64,000 nt of DNA from Pelagibius sp037652055 (GCF_037652055.1 NZ_JBBKAH010000003.1:682001-746000), one strand, 5' to 3'. Numbered from the stretch's first letter, positions 1 to 8,164 are shown. The notes: generated by a model from the sequence alone, not told the origin. Translations and numbers: made by a program.

Positions 1-137
1 CGGTGGCGGCGCGCGCGCGCCACGTCGCGCTCAGCCTGCTGGCTGAAAAGGGGGAAGCATCCGAAACCGCGGTCGAGGTGCTGGTGTTCGATCGCACTGG
101 CAATCTCGCCGGCAAGGCGGCAGGCTGGCCCGCATGA
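1..137 (+). CDS. cbiD: C-terminal end of cobalt-precorrin-5B (C1)-methyltransferase CbiD (partial)
   Basis: The reading frame is open from the window edge to a TGA at 135-137 and encodes about 44 residues, ending ...VLVFDRTGNLAGKAAGWPA. A helix rich in Ala/Arg followed by a beta strand of the form EVLVFDRxGxLxGxA is the usual end of CbiD proteins. CbiD methylates C1 of the cobalt-bound, ring-contracted corrin intermediate in the cobalt-early pathway. The stop overlaps the next ATG (ATGA, 134-137), so it is translationally coupled to cobK, whose product acts on the following intermediate. The assignment rests on a short tail plus this context. The rest of the gene lies outside the window. Confidence 0.6.
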   Translation, partial: VAARARHVALSLLAEKGEASETAVEVLVFDRTGNLAGKAAGWPA

Positions 138-913
138 CGAAAGAGACTGCGCACTACCAGGCCGGAACGAAACCGCGCCGCATCCTGCTGCTGGGCGGCA
201 CCGGCGATTCACGGGAGCTGGCCGAGCATCTCGCCAGCCGCGACGATGTCGAGGTGATCTCCTCGCTAGCCGGACGCACCGAGCAGCCGGCGAGCCTGCC
301 GGGCGGCCTGCGGGTCGGCGGCTTCGGCGGGGTCACGGCCCTGGCCGACTATCTCACGCGCGAAGGCATCGACCTCGTGGTCGACGCCACCCACCCCTAC
401 GCCGCGCGCATCTCCGCCAACGCGGCGGCCGCCTGCCGCGACAGCGGCACACCGCGTTTGCATCTTGCCCGCCCGCCCTGGCGCGCGACCGCAGGCGACA
501 GGTGGATCCACGTCGCCGACACAAAGGCCGCCGCCGAGGCGCTGCCGGGCCTCGCAGAGCGCGTCTTCCTCGCCGTCGGCCGCGGCGAACTGGACGCCTT
601 CGCCGGTTTGCCGGGCATCTGGTTCCTGGTGCGCACGGTGGACTCACCGCGTGAAAAGCTGCCGCTGGAGCGCTACGAAGTGGTGCTGGGCCGCGGCCCC
701 TTCGAGGTGAACGGCGAGCGCGCGCTCTTTGCGCTACACGGCATCCAGGCGCTGGTCACCAAGAATTCCGGCGGCGAGGCGACCTACGCCAAGATCGCCG
801 TGGCGCGGGAACTCGGCCTGCCGGTCATCATGATCGACCGCCCCCCGCACGAGGCCGAGGAGACCGTCGGCACCGTGGAGGAGGCTTTGCGCTGGATCGA
901 GGGCCGCCTGTAA
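134..913 (+). CDS. cobK: Precorrin-6A / cobalt-precorrin-6A reductase
   Basis: A 259-residue protein of normal length for the CobK/CbiJ family. It reduces the macrocycle double bond of (cobalt-)precorrin-6A with NADPH in corrin ring synthesis. After a short N-terminal extension the Rossmann start RRILLLGGTGDSRELAEHL is clear, and the family signature DATHPYAARISANAA lies near residue 95. The ATG overlaps the TGA of the upstream cbiD-like gene, indicating one operon. This pair is read away from the larger minus-strand cob operon that begins at 23702, so the pathway is split into two transcription units about 9 kb apart. CobK and CbiJ cannot be told apart by eye; the neighbouring CbiD suggests the cobalt-bound substrate. 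Confidence 0.92.
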   Translation: MTKETAHYQAGTKPRRILLLGGTGDSRELAEHLASRDDVEVISSLAGRTEQPASLPGGLRVGGFGGVTALADYLTREGIDLVVDATHPYAARISANAAAACRDSGTPRLHLARPPWRATAGDRWIHVADTKAAAEALPGLAERVFLAVGRGELDAFAGLPGIWFLVRTVDSPREKLPLERYEVVLGRGPFEVNGERALFALHGIQALVTKNSGGEATYAKIAVARELGLPVIMIDRPPHEAEETVGTVEEALRWIEGRL

Positions 914-1129
914 GCCTCTGCAGGCGCGGAGAACCGCCCGTTCCCGCCAAAAAAAGCCCTATTATGTTGCGGTGCAGCAACTTTCCGCCTATAGAGGGCG
1001 GATACGCACGGACCCGGTGAGATCCCGGGTGGCTCTGCCGGCCGCTGATCCGCCGGAAAACACTCCAAAACCAATACTCAATCCAGCGGATCCATCGATC
1101 CCGTGCGGCCCCTCTTTCCGCGGAATTCC

Positions 1130-2614
1130 ATGAACGTCTTCTTCGCCTACCGCGATCAATGGATCGGCAACATTCGCGGCGATGTCCTGGCCGGGCTGGT
1201 CGTTGCCTTGGCTCTGATCCCCGAAGCCATCGCCTTTTCGATTATCGCGGGCGTCGACCCCAAGATCGGGCTCTTCGCTTCCTTCTCGATTGCGGTCCTC
1301 ACGGCCATCACGGGCGGCAGGCCGGGCATGATATCGGCCGCCACCGCCGCGACGGCGGTTCTAATGGTGACCCTGGTGAAGGAACACGGGCTGCAGTATC
1401 TGCTGGCGGCGACCGTGGTGGCGGGCGTGCTGCAGATCGCCGCCGGGCTCCTGAGACTCGGCTATCTCATGCGCTTCGTCTCCCGCTCGGTCATCACCGG
1501 CTTCGTGAACGCCCTGGCGATCCTCATCTTCATGGCCCAGCTGCCGGAGCTGATCGGTGTTCCCTGGCTGACCTACGTTCTGGTCGCCGCCGGGCTCGCG
1601 ATCATCTACCTCTTCCCCTACATCACCAGGTCGATCCCCTCTCCGCTTGTCTGCATCATCGTCCTGACCGCCGCCGCCATGGCCCTCGGGCTCGAGGTCC
1701 GCACCGTCGGTGACATGGGCGAGCTGCCCTCCACACTGCCGGTCTTCCTGGTGCCGGACGTCCCGCTCAACCTTGAGACCCTGATGATCGTGCTGCCCTA
1801 TTCGGCGGCAGTGGCCGCGGTGGGCCTGCTGGAATCGCTGATGACGGCAACTATCGTTGACGACCTCACCGACACCCCCAGCAACCGGAACCAGGAGTGC
1901 ATCGGCCAGGGCATCGCCAATACCGCGACCGGCTTCATCGGCGGCATGGCGGGCTGTGCCATGATCGGCCAGTCGATGATCAACGTGAAGTCCGGCGGCC
2001 GCGGACGCCTTTCGACCTTCTGTGCCGGGGTCTTCCTGCTGTTCATGATCGTGGTGCTGGGCGACTGGGTGAAGCAAATTCCCATGGCGGCGCTGGTCGC
2101 CATTATGATCATGGTCTCCATCGGCACCTTCAGCTGGTCATCGATCAAGAACCTGAAGCTTCATCCGCGCAGCTCCTCCGTCGTCATGCTGGCGACGGTG
2201 GTCTGCGTCGTGCTGACCCATAACCTGGCGATCGGCGTGCTCGTCGGCGTTCTGCTGTCGGGCATCTTCTTTTCCTGGAAGATCGCGCAGATCTTCCGCG
2301 TCACCTCGGCTCTCTCAGAAGACGGCACCGCGCGAACCTATGTCGTCGAGGGGCAGGTGTTCTTCGCCTCGGCCGACGACTTCACGGCCGCTTTCGACTT
2401 CAAGGAAGCCCTGGAACGGGTCACCATCGACGTCAGCCGCGCGCACATCTGGGATATCTCCAGCGTCGCCGCCTTGGATATGATCGTCTTGAAATTCCGC
2501 CGCGAAGGCGCCGAGGTCGAGATCATCGGCCTCAACCAGGCCAGCGAGACCATCGTCGACAGGCTCGCGGTCCACGATAGGCCCGGGGCGCTGGAACGCC
2601 TGATGGGGCACTAG
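1130..2614 (+). CDS. SulP-family anion transporter with C-terminal STAS domain
   Basis: A 494-residue inner-membrane protein. The SulP signature is visible early (GDVLAGLVVALALIPEAIAFSIIAGVDPKIGLF, shown here only as a landmark of the first two membrane helices), followed by about ten further hydrophobic segments to residue ~395. A STAS domain follows (about 410-490, with VTIDVSRAHIWDISSVAALD as the anti-sigma-antagonist-like strand and loop). SulP proteins move sulfate, bicarbonate or other anions; the substrate cannot be read here. I chose the ATG at 1130 over a GTG at 1103 because a GGA lies 5 nt upstream and the protein then begins at the usual place. A universal stress protein gene follows after 8 nt, so the two are probably co-transcribed. 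Confidence 0.88.
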   Translation: MNVFFAYRDQWIGNIRGDVLAGLVVALALIPEAIAFSIIAGVDPKIGLFASFSIAVLTAITGGRPGMISAATAATAVLMVTLVKEHGLQYLLAATVVAGVLQIAAGLLRLGYLMRFVSRSVITGFVNALAILIFMAQLPELIGVPWLTYVLVAAGLAIIYLFPYITRSIPSPLVCIIVLTAAAMALGLEVRTVGDMGELPSTLPVFLVPDVPLNLETLMIVLPYSAAVAAVGLLESLMTATIVDDLTDTPSNRNQECIGQGIANTATGFIGGMAGCAMIGQSMINVKSGGRGRLSTFCAGVFLLFMIVVLGDWVKQIPMAALVAIMIMVSIGTFSWSSIKNLKLHPRSSSVVMLATVVCVVLTHNLAIGVLVGVLLSGIFFSWKIAQIFRVTSALSEDGTARTYVVEGQVFFASADDFTAAFDFKEALERVTIDVSRAHIWDISSVAALDMIVLKFRREGAEVEIIGLNQASETIVDRLAVHDRPGALERLMGH

Positions 2615-2622
2615 GGGGAAGC

Positions 2623-3477
2623 ATGACCAAACTCATCGCCTTGGTCGACGGTTCGGTCTATTCCGAGAGTGTGTGCGACCACGCCGCCTGGATCGCCGGG
2701 CGCACCGGCGCCACGGTCGAACTGCTGCACGTCCTGGGGCGGCGCGAGACCGCCAGCGCCCCGGCCAACCTCAGCGGCAACATCACCCTGGGTGCCCGCA
2801 CCGCCCTGCTGGAGGAATTGAGCGCCCTCGACGAGCAGCGCGCCAAGCTGGCGCAGCGGCGTGGCCGCGCGATCCTGGAAGACGCGGAGGCGCGCCTTGC
2901 CGCCGACGGCAGCGCCGGCGTCAGCTCGAAACTCCGCATCGGCGACGTCGTGGAAACCGTCGCCGAATGGGAGGCGGAGGCCGCGATGATCGTGGTCGGA
3001 AAGCGCGGCGAGGCAGCCGACTTCGCCAGGCTGCACCTGGGCTCGAACCTCGAGCGGGTGATCCGCTCCAGCCACAAGCCGGTCTTCGTCGCTGCGCGTG
3101 CCTTCAGGCCGATCAGGCGGTTCCTCATCGCCTACGACGGCGGTACCAGCGCCATGAAGGCGGTCGACCATATCGCCCGCAGCGACCTCTTCGCCGGCCT
3201 GGAGTGCCGCCTGATCACCGCCGGCGCCGACAGCCCGGAAAACCGCAAGCGCCTGGACGATGCCAAGGCGCTGCTGGAGGCCGGCGGCTACCGCGTCGAT
3301 GCAGCCATTCTGCCGGGCCAGCCGGAGACCGCCATTGCCCAGGCCGTGGAGTCCGAAGGGATCGACCTGCTGGTGATGGGCGCCTACGGCCATTCACGCA
3401 TCCGCAGCCTCATCATCGGCTCGACGACGACCGAAATGATCCGCTCCTGTAAGGTTCCCGTCGTGCTGTTCCGCTGA
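2623..3477 (+). CDS. Tandem universal stress protein (two UspA domains)
   Basis: A 284-residue cytoplasmic protein made of two UspA folds. The first half ends with GKRGEAADFARLHLGSNLER and the second with GAYGHSRIRSLIIGSTTTEM. Both keep the G-2x-G-9x-G-(S/T) ATP-binding loop of the ATP-binding UspA class. A good ribosome site (GGGGGAAG, 2614-2621) precedes the ATG. The gene lies 8 nt behind the SulP transporter, and such SulP-Usp pairing suggests the Usp protein modulates transport or responds to the same stress; this is inference. No transmembrane segment is present. Confidence 0.9.
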   Translation: MTKLIALVDGSVYSESVCDHAAWIAGRTGATVELLHVLGRRETASAPANLSGNITLGARTALLEELSALDEQRAKLAQRRGRAILEDAEARLAADGSAGVSSKLRIGDVVETVAEWEAEAAMIVVGKRGEAADFARLHLGSNLERVIRSSHKPVFVAARAFRPIRRFLIAYDGGTSAMKAVDHIARSDLFAGLECRLITAGADSPENRKRLDDAKALLEAGGYRVDAAILPGQPETAIAQAVESEGIDLLVMGAYGHSRIRSLIIGSTTTEMIRSCKVPVVLFR

Positions 3478-3502
3478 GCCCTGCGAGGGTCGGGCGGGCG
3501 AC

Positions 3503-3531
3503 TTGGTTGCCGGCAAGAGCTGGGCTAGGCT
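3503..3531 (+). promoter_or_regulatory. Probable sigma-70-type promoter of corA
   Basis: TTGGTT (3503-3508) and TAGGCT (3526-3531) are separated by exactly 17 nt and lie about 75 nt upstream of the corA GTG. A similar pair, ATGACG-17-TAGGCT, precedes the GST gene at 52761-52789, which strengthens TAGGCT as a local -10 variant. No transcript evidence is available. Confidence 0.45.
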
Positions 3532-3606
3532 CCCCTCGACTGACGCCGATCCGCCGGCACAGCGACGACCGAGCCGACCCGAGCCAACACCAGGAGGACC
3601 CAACCG

Positions 3607-4578
3607 GTGATCCGTCGATACCTGAACGCCGACGGCCGCCTGCGGCTGGACGACCGGCCGGGCGATGCGATTGACGGAATTGTCTGGTTCGATCTGCTGA
3701 GCCCGACGGCCGAGGAAGCCGCCGGGCTGGAAGCGAAACTCGGGGTCGACCTGCCGACCCGCGAGGAGATGGAGGAGATCGAGGTCTCCTCCCGGCTCTA
3801 CTACGAGGACGGCGCGGCCTTCATGACGGCGACGCTGCCCGCGCAGGCCGACCGCGACAACCCGCTGATGGCCCCGGTCACCTTCGTTCTGGCGGCGGAC
3901 CGGCTGGTGACGATCCGCTACCACGAACCGCGCGCGTTTCAGACCTTTCCCATGCGCGCGGAGAAGGTCGCGATGGGCTGCACCAACGGCGAAGTGGTGC
4001 TCGTCGCCCTGCTCGAGGCCATCGTGGACCGCATCGCCGACATCCTGGAGCGGGCCGGCCGCGACATCGACGGCATCTCCCACGACGTCTTCCAGCACAA
4101 GGAGGTGATGCGGACCACCAGCCGCAATTTCCAGGCCGTACTCGAAGCGATCGGGCGCAAGGGCGATCTCATCTCGAACATCCGGGACAGTCTGGTCACG
4201 CTGGAGCGGCTCATCGGTTTCCTGGGTCAGGCAACCACCCACCGCAAAAGCGACAAGGACATCCGCTCCCGGGTGAAGACCCTCGCGCGCGATGCGCGCT
4301 CGCTGACCGATCACGCCAGCTTCCTGTCCCAGAAGATCACCTTCCTGCTGGATGCCTCGCTCGGCATGATCAACATTGAGCAGAACGCCATCATCAAGAT
4401 CTTCTCGGTCGCCGCGGTCGCCTTCCTGCCGCCGACGCTGATCGCATCGGTCTACGGCATGAACTTCCACTTCATGCCTGAACTGGAGTGGCCCTGGGGC
4501 TATCCCCTTGCCATCCTGCTGATGGTCATCTCGGCGGCCCTGCCGCTGTGGTACTTCTGGCGCCGCGGCTGGCTCTAG
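3607..4578 (+). CDS. corA: CorA-type magnesium/cobalt transporter
   Basis: A 323-residue divalent-cation channel of the CorA family, normal in length. A long cytoplasmic, charged helical N-terminal part leads to two C-terminal membrane helices. The first ends in the diagnostic YGMN motif (SVYGMNFHFMPELEWPWG) and the protein finishes with a basic tail (FWRRGWL). The GTG start at 3607 is supported by AGGAGG at 3592-3597. CorA proteins move Mg2+ and often Co2+ or Ni2+; the corrin genes nearby make a cobalt role attractive but unproven. The TAG stop directly abuts the palindromic element at 4579. Confidence 0.92.
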   Translation: MIRRYLNADGRLRLDDRPGDAIDGIVWFDLLSPTAEEAAGLEAKLGVDLPTREEMEEIEVSSRLYYEDGAAFMTATLPAQADRDNPLMAPVTFVLAADRLVTIRYHEPRAFQTFPMRAEKVAMGCTNGEVVLVALLEAIVDRIADILERAGRDIDGISHDVFQHKEVMRTTSRNFQAVLEAIGRKGDLISNIRDSLVTLERLIGFLGQATTHRKSDKDIRSRVKTLARDARSLTDHASFLSQKITFLLDASLGMINIEQNAIIKIFSVAAVAFLPPTLIASVYGMNFHFMPELEWPWGYPLAILLMVISAALPLWYFWRRGWL

Positions 4579-4840
4579 CCCGGATTTCTCAAACTATCAC
4601 GGAGCGTCATCGCATCAGCAAGCGGGCGCACCAGGAGAAGCCCGAAAAGCGTAGCAGGGACTACGGTTGAGGGCTTGGACGCCGCGCGCCCGCTTGCTGA
4701 TGCGACCCGAAGGGCGGGGCGAATTTGACGACAGGCGGCGTCGAGCCGCTCGACCGTATTCCCGATACGCTCTTCGCGTCTCTCCTGGCCTGTCGTCAAA
4801 TTCGCCTCCGTGACGCCCGCGATAGTTTGAGAAATCCGGG
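4579..4840. repeat. 262-bp multi-stem palindromic element between corA and greB
   Basis: Three sets of perfect inverted arms are arranged like a three-way junction. The outer arms are 4579-4598 and 4821-4840 (20 bp, CCCGGATTTCTCAAACTATC and its complement), prolonged by CACGGAG (4598-4604) pairing with CTCCGTG (4806-4812). The second stem pairs 4610-4629 with 4686-4705 (20 bp), and the third pairs 4718-4736 with 4788-4806 (19 bp). Smaller hairpins sit inside each, for example CGTAT/ATACG inside the third. The element fills the whole gap between the converging corA stop (4578) and greB stop (4846). The flanks TAG and TTA do not give a clear target duplication. It could be a MITE-like transposon remnant, a dispersed intergenic repeat or a structured RNA that also ends both transcripts. 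I cannot tell which without a genome search. Confidence 0.85.
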
Positions 4841-4845
4841 TTAGC

Positions 4846-5319
4846 CTACTCCACCGCCTCGATGTCGAGGTACTTCACGCCCTGAGGCGTCTCCACCTCG
4901 ATGCCCTCGCCGGCGCTCTTGCCCATGAGGGCGCGGGCGACCGGCGAGCCGATGGAGATTTCACCGCGCGCCAGATCCGCCTCGTCGTAGCCGACAATGC
5001 GCACCCTGTGGCTCACGTCATCTTCGTCGATGTAGGTGACGCAGCTGCCGAAGCGCACCTTGCCGTTCGCCCTCTGCTCCTGCGGGCGCACGACGGTCGC
5101 GTTCTTCAGGCGGCGCGCCAGCCAGCCGGACCGCTTGTCGATCTGGCGCAGGCGCTGCTTGTTGTAGATGTAGTCGCCGTTCTCGCTGCGGTCGCCGTTG
5201 CCGGCGGCCCAGGACACGATGGCGCAGACCTCGTGGCGCTCTTCCTGCAGCTTCTTCAGTTCTTGCTCAAAACGGGCGAGGCCCTCAGGGGTGATGAGGG
5301 TGCGGATATCCTGCGTCAT
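4846..5319 (-). CDS. greB: Transcript cleavage factor GreB-like
   Basis: A 157-residue GreA/GreB-family protein that enters the RNA polymerase secondary channel and stimulates cleavage of backtracked RNA. The N-terminal coiled coil (about 10-75) carries the acidic tip residues in NGDRSENGDYIYNKQRLRQID, typical of GreB (DxxENxDY plus the YxxxKxxLRxID helix). The C-terminal FKBP-like domain follows (VRIVGYDEADLARGEISIGSPVARALMGK). I chose the ATG at 5319 (MTQDIRTLITPEGLARFE) rather than an upstream in-frame ATG at 5397, because the extra residues overlap a hairpin and look non-coding. The gene converges on corA across the palindromic element. Confidence 0.9.
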   Translation of the reverse strand: MTQDIRTLITPEGLARFEQELKKLQEERHEVCAIVSWAAGNGDRSENGDYIYNKQRLRQIDKRSGWLARRLKNATVVRPQEQRANGKVRFGSCVTYIDEDDVSHRVRIVGYDEADLARGEISIGSPVARALMGKSAGEGIEVETPQGVKYLDIEAVE

Positions 5320-5346
5320 CGATAGGTTTCTGGTTCCGGAAGAGAG

Positions 5347-5376
5347 GGAAGGATGCCAGCGAGGCGGCATCCTTCC
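5347..5376 (-). terminator. Hairpin terminator downstream of mscL
   Basis: GGAAGGATGCC (5347-5357) and GGCATCCTTCC (5366-5376) form a perfect 11-bp stem with an 8-nt loop in the 64-nt gap after mscL and before greB. Read on the minus strand, the stem is followed by CTCTCTTCC, a weak pyrimidine tail. It probably ends the mscL transcript. Confidence 0.6.
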
Positions 5377-5383
5377 ATCGTCG

Positions 5384-5830
5384 TCAGGCCGGTTCAAGCT
5401 GCGAGGTACAGTGGGGGCAGCGCGTCGCCTTGATGGGAATCGGCGTGACGCAGAAGGGGCAGGGCTTCTCCGTGGGATCCGGCGGCGGCACGACCTCTTC
5501 CTTGCGCTTCATGTTGTTCACCGCCTTGACCACCAGGAAGATGGCGAAGGCGATGATCAGGAAGTCGATCACGGTGTTGATGAAGAGGCCGATGTTCCAG
5601 GTCGCCGCACCGGCTTCCTTGGCAGCTTCCAGCGAGTCGTAGTCGCCGCCGCCGAGCACGATGAAAATGTTGGAAAAATCGACCCCCCCGAGCAGCAGAC
5701 CGATGGGCGGCATCAGGATGTCGGATACGAATGAAGTCACAATCTTGCCGAAGGCGGCGCCGATGACGATACCGATCGCCATGTCCAGGACATTGCCCCG
5801 CATGGCGAATTCTTTGAACTCTTTCAACAT
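5384..5830 (-). CDS. mscL: Large-conductance mechanosensitive channel MscL with zinc-ribbon tail
   Basis: A 148-residue protein starting MLKEFKEFAMRGNVLDMAIG, the standard MscL N-terminal helix and TM1. TM2 (VIDFLIIAFAIFLVVKAVN) is followed by a charged KRKEE segment. MscL forms a homopentameric inner-membrane channel that opens under membrane tension at osmotic downshock. The final ~25 residues carry two CxxC pairs (CPFC and CPHC), a zinc-ribbon-like knuckle absent from E. coli MscL. The ATG at 5830 was chosen over one at 5884 because the family always begins close to this helix and GGGA precedes it. It is divergent from the fccAB operon. Confidence 0.93.
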   Translation of the reverse strand: MLKEFKEFAMRGNVLDMAIGIVIGAAFGKIVTSFVSDILMPPIGLLLGGVDFSNIFIVLGGGDYDSLEAAKEAGAATWNIGLFINTVIDFLIIAFAIFLVVKAVNNMKRKEEVVPPPDPTEKPCPFCVTPIPIKATRCPHCTSQLEPA

Positions 5831-6074
5831 TCCCTGGTCCCCCAAGAGGTTGCGCGACCATCCCCCGTCCGGCGCCCCCGGCACGGCAGGGACGCAGGCG
5901 ATAATCGCTGAGATTAAATCCTTAGGCTAGGAACCGGAAGGGACAATAGGAAGTACGGCCAGACTGACGCTATTCTCCCACATTGCGCCGTAAAATTATT
6001 TGGGCCACTATTTTCGCGCTGGGTACGGTCATGAAGACCCGGAACAACGAAAAGGACGTGGGGAGAGACCAATC

Positions 6075-6386
6075 ATGCAGACCCAATTTGCGGGACCGGT
6101 GGTGCTTGCCCTAGCGGCGGCACTGCTGTTCAGCGCCGGCAATGCCATGGCGGACGAGCGCCGCGGCGCCATCCTGGCCAACACCTGTTTTTCCTGTCAC
6201 GGCACCGACGGCCACAGTGCCGGCGCCATGCCGTCGATCGACGGCAAGTCGGCCGACTATATCGTCGAGACCCTGATGCGCTTCCGCGACGGTTCCAAGC
6301 CGTCGACGGTGATGGTGCGCATCGCCAAGGGCTTCACCGATGAGGAAATCAGGATGCTCGCCGCCTACTTCAGCGGTGGCAAGTGA
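6075..6386 (+). CDS. fccA: Cytochrome c subunit of flavocytochrome c sulfide dehydrogenase
   Basis: A 103-residue exported monohaem cytochrome c. A Sec signal peptide (about 1-25, ending AMA before DERR) is followed by CFSCH (residues 38-42), and TVMVRIAKGFTDEEI supplies the likely axial Met. This is the c4-like single-haem form that pairs with FccB. It accepts electrons from the flavin subunit during periplasmic sulfide oxidation. The ATG at 6075 has GGGGAGAG just upstream; an in-frame earlier start at 6000 lacks a ribosome site and would spoil the signal peptide. fccB follows after 11 nt. Confidence 0.88.
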   Translation: MQTQFAGPVVLALAAALLFSAGNAMADERRGAILANTCFSCHGTDGHSAGAMPSIDGKSADYIVETLMRFRDGSKPSTVMVRIAKGFTDEEIRMLAAYFSGGK

Positions 6387-6397
6387 GGGGGAGAGCC

Positions 6398-7681
6398 ATG
6401 ACCAAGACAAGCATCCGCATTGGCCGCCGTCGCTTCAACACCCTGCTGGCCGCCGCGGCAGCCGCTCCCTTCGCTGCGCCCTACGTCGCCAAGGCCGCCA
6501 CCGCGAAAGTGGTGGTCATCGGCGGCGGCTTCGGCGGCGCCACCGCCGCGAAGTACCTGCGCCGCTTCGACAGCGGACTCGAGGTCACGCTGATCGAGCC
6601 CAACGAGACCTTCGTCACCTGCCCCTTCAGCAACACGGTGATTGGCGGCGTCAACCCCATCGGGCGCATTACCCACGGCTACGACGGGCTGCGCCGCCAC
6701 GGCGTCACTGTGGTCCAAGACCTGGCCGCGGCCATCGACGCCGAGAGAAAAGAAGTCCGGCTGGCCGGCGGCAGCGCGGTGCCTTACGACCGCCTGATTG
6801 TCTCGCCGGGCATCGACTTCAAGTGGGGTGCCATCGAGGGCGCCGATGAATCCATCGTCGAGAAGATCCCGCACGCCTGGAAGGCCGGGGCACAGACCAC
6901 CCTGTTGCGACGCCAATTGGAGGCCATGCCGGACGGCGGCGTCTTCGTCATCTCGCCGCCGGACAATCCCTTCCGCTGCCCGCCGGGCCCGGGCGAGCGC
7001 ATCAGCATGGTCGCCCACTACTTCAAGACCCATAAGCCGAAGTCCAAGATCATCGCCCTGGACCCCAAGAAGAGCTTCTCGAAGCAGGGCCTCTTCAAGC
7101 AGGGCTGGGAGCAGCTCTATCCCGGTATGATCGATTACCGCAACCTGGAGAACGACGGGCGCGTGGTGCGGGTCGATGCGGACACGATGACGCTGCACAC
7201 CGACTTCGGCGAGGTGGCCGGCGACGTTGTGAACTTCATCCCGCCGCAGCAGGCGGGCAGGATCGCACAGGAATCCGGCCTTGCCGACAACACCCGCTGG
7301 TGCCCCGTGCAGCCGGCGACCTTCGAGTCGGCGCTGGTGCCCGGCATCCATGTCATCGGCGACGCCACCATCGCCGCGCCGATGCCGAAGTCAGGCTTCG
7401 CCGCCTCGACCCAGGCCAAGGTCGCCGCCGCAGCCATCGCTTCGGTACTGAACGGCCAGGATCCGGCAGCACCGAAGTTCGTCAACACCTGCTACAGCCT
7501 GGTGGCGCCGGACTACGGCATCTCCGTTGCCGGTGTCTACAACGTGCAGGACGGCAAGATTGTCGAACTGGAAGGTGCCGGGGGCCTCAGCCCCGGAGAC
7601 GCCGACCACAGCTTCCGCCAGAGGGAGGCCGACTACGCCCGCGGCTGGTACGACAGCATCACGCAGGATATTTTTGGCTGA
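6398..7681 (+). CDS. fccB: Flavoprotein subunit of flavocytochrome c sulfide dehydrogenase
   Basis: A 427-residue periplasmic FAD enzyme oxidising sulfide to sulfur/polysulfide, with electrons passed to FccA. The N-terminus carries a twin-arginine signal (GRRRFNTLLAAAAAAPFAAP). An FAD-binding motif follows (VVVIGGGFGGATAAKYLRR), then TCPFSN, the region that holds covalent FAD in characterised family members. FRCPPGPGERIS and NTCYS are the sites expected to supply the redox disulfide. C-terminally it has the FCSD dimer-type domain. The start at 6398 follows GGGGGAG. FccB exported by Tat with a bound cofactor and FccA by Sec is the usual arrangement. Confidence 0.92.
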   Translation: MTKTSIRIGRRRFNTLLAAAAAAPFAAPYVAKAATAKVVVIGGGFGGATAAKYLRRFDSGLEVTLIEPNETFVTCPFSNTVIGGVNPIGRITHGYDGLRRHGVTVVQDLAAAIDAERKEVRLAGGSAVPYDRLIVSPGIDFKWGAIEGADESIVEKIPHAWKAGAQTTLLRRQLEAMPDGGVFVISPPDNPFRCPPGPGERISMVAHYFKTHKPKSKIIALDPKKSFSKQGLFKQGWEQLYPGMIDYRNLENDGRVVRVDADTMTLHTDFGEVAGDVVNFIPPQQAGRIAQESGLADNTRWCPVQPATFESALVPGIHVIGDATIAAPMPKSGFAASTQAKVAAAAIASVLNGQDPAAPKFVNTCYSLVAPDYGISVAGVYNVQDGKIVELEGAGGLSPGDADHSFRQREADYARGWYDSITQDIFG

Positions 7682-7750
7682 GCGAGCTTCTGCAGCCGCC
7701 CGGGCCCGGCCGCCGCCTGTACAATCCGCCTCACTCTTATCGTGTGGGGT

Positions 7751-7773
7751 GGCAAAGCGTGCTAGGCTTTGCC
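7751..7773. promoter_or_regulatory. Inverted repeat in the truncated haemoglobin promoter region
   Basis: GGCAAAGC (7751-7758) and GCTTTGCC (7766-7773) are perfect 8-bp arms around a 7-nt centre, 28 nt before the globin ATG. The right side overlaps TAGGCT (7763-7768), the -10-like hexamer seen before other genes here. The geometry suits a repressor operator or an mRNA hairpin near the ribosome site. It could also end the fccB transcript, but there is no T-run. Confidence 0.45.
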
Positions 7774-7801
7774 TGGCCGCTGCTGATCCGGGGGGATGCG
7801 C

Positions 7802-8164
7802 ATGAAATCCACGATGTTTGAGCGCTACGGTGGTTTCGGAACCGTGCACCAGGTAGTCTTGTCATTCTATGGCAAGATGCTGGATTCTGACGTGGTCGGG
7901 CCTTACTTCGACGACGTCGACATGGCAACTCTCGTCGATCACCAGACCAAGTTCATCTCGCAGGTCATGGGCGGCCCCGCTTCCTACACCAATGAAGTGC
8001 TTGAGCAGGTCCATCGCAACATAGGCGTTAGCCAGGAGGCCTTCGACACCATGGCTGGCCTGCTGCAGCAGACTCTCGAAGAGTTCGACTTCAAGAGCGA
8101 GGACGTCCAGGCGGTTATTGCTGATATCAAAAGCCGCCAACCCTACATCGTCTCCCGAACCTAG
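7802..8164 (+). CDS. Truncated haemoglobin (group I-like)
   Basis: A 120-residue globin with the short 2-over-2 fold. Tyr23 lies in VVLSFYGKML (B10 position), GPYF closes the CD region, and His71 in LEQVHRNIGV is the expected proximal haem ligand. It probably binds O2 or NO. I chose ATG 7802 rather than 7796 because GGGGGA (7790-7795) then sits 6 nt away. The stop is 8 nt before the start of an adenylate cyclase gene, so the two products are almost certainly made together. A signalling role through the cyclase is inferred from this coupling, not shown by motifs. Confidence 0.85.
   Translation: MKSTMFERYGGFGTVHQVVLSFYGKMLDSDVVGPYFDDVDMATLVDHQTKFISQVMGGPASYTNEVLEQVHRNIGVSQEAFDTMAGLLQQTLEEFDFKSEDVQAVIADIKSRQPYIVSRT

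Noticed and set aside
4575..4799. 74-codon minus-strand frame within the palindromic element
   Set aside because: It is contained in the inverted arms, lacks a ribosome site and codes for no recognisable protein.
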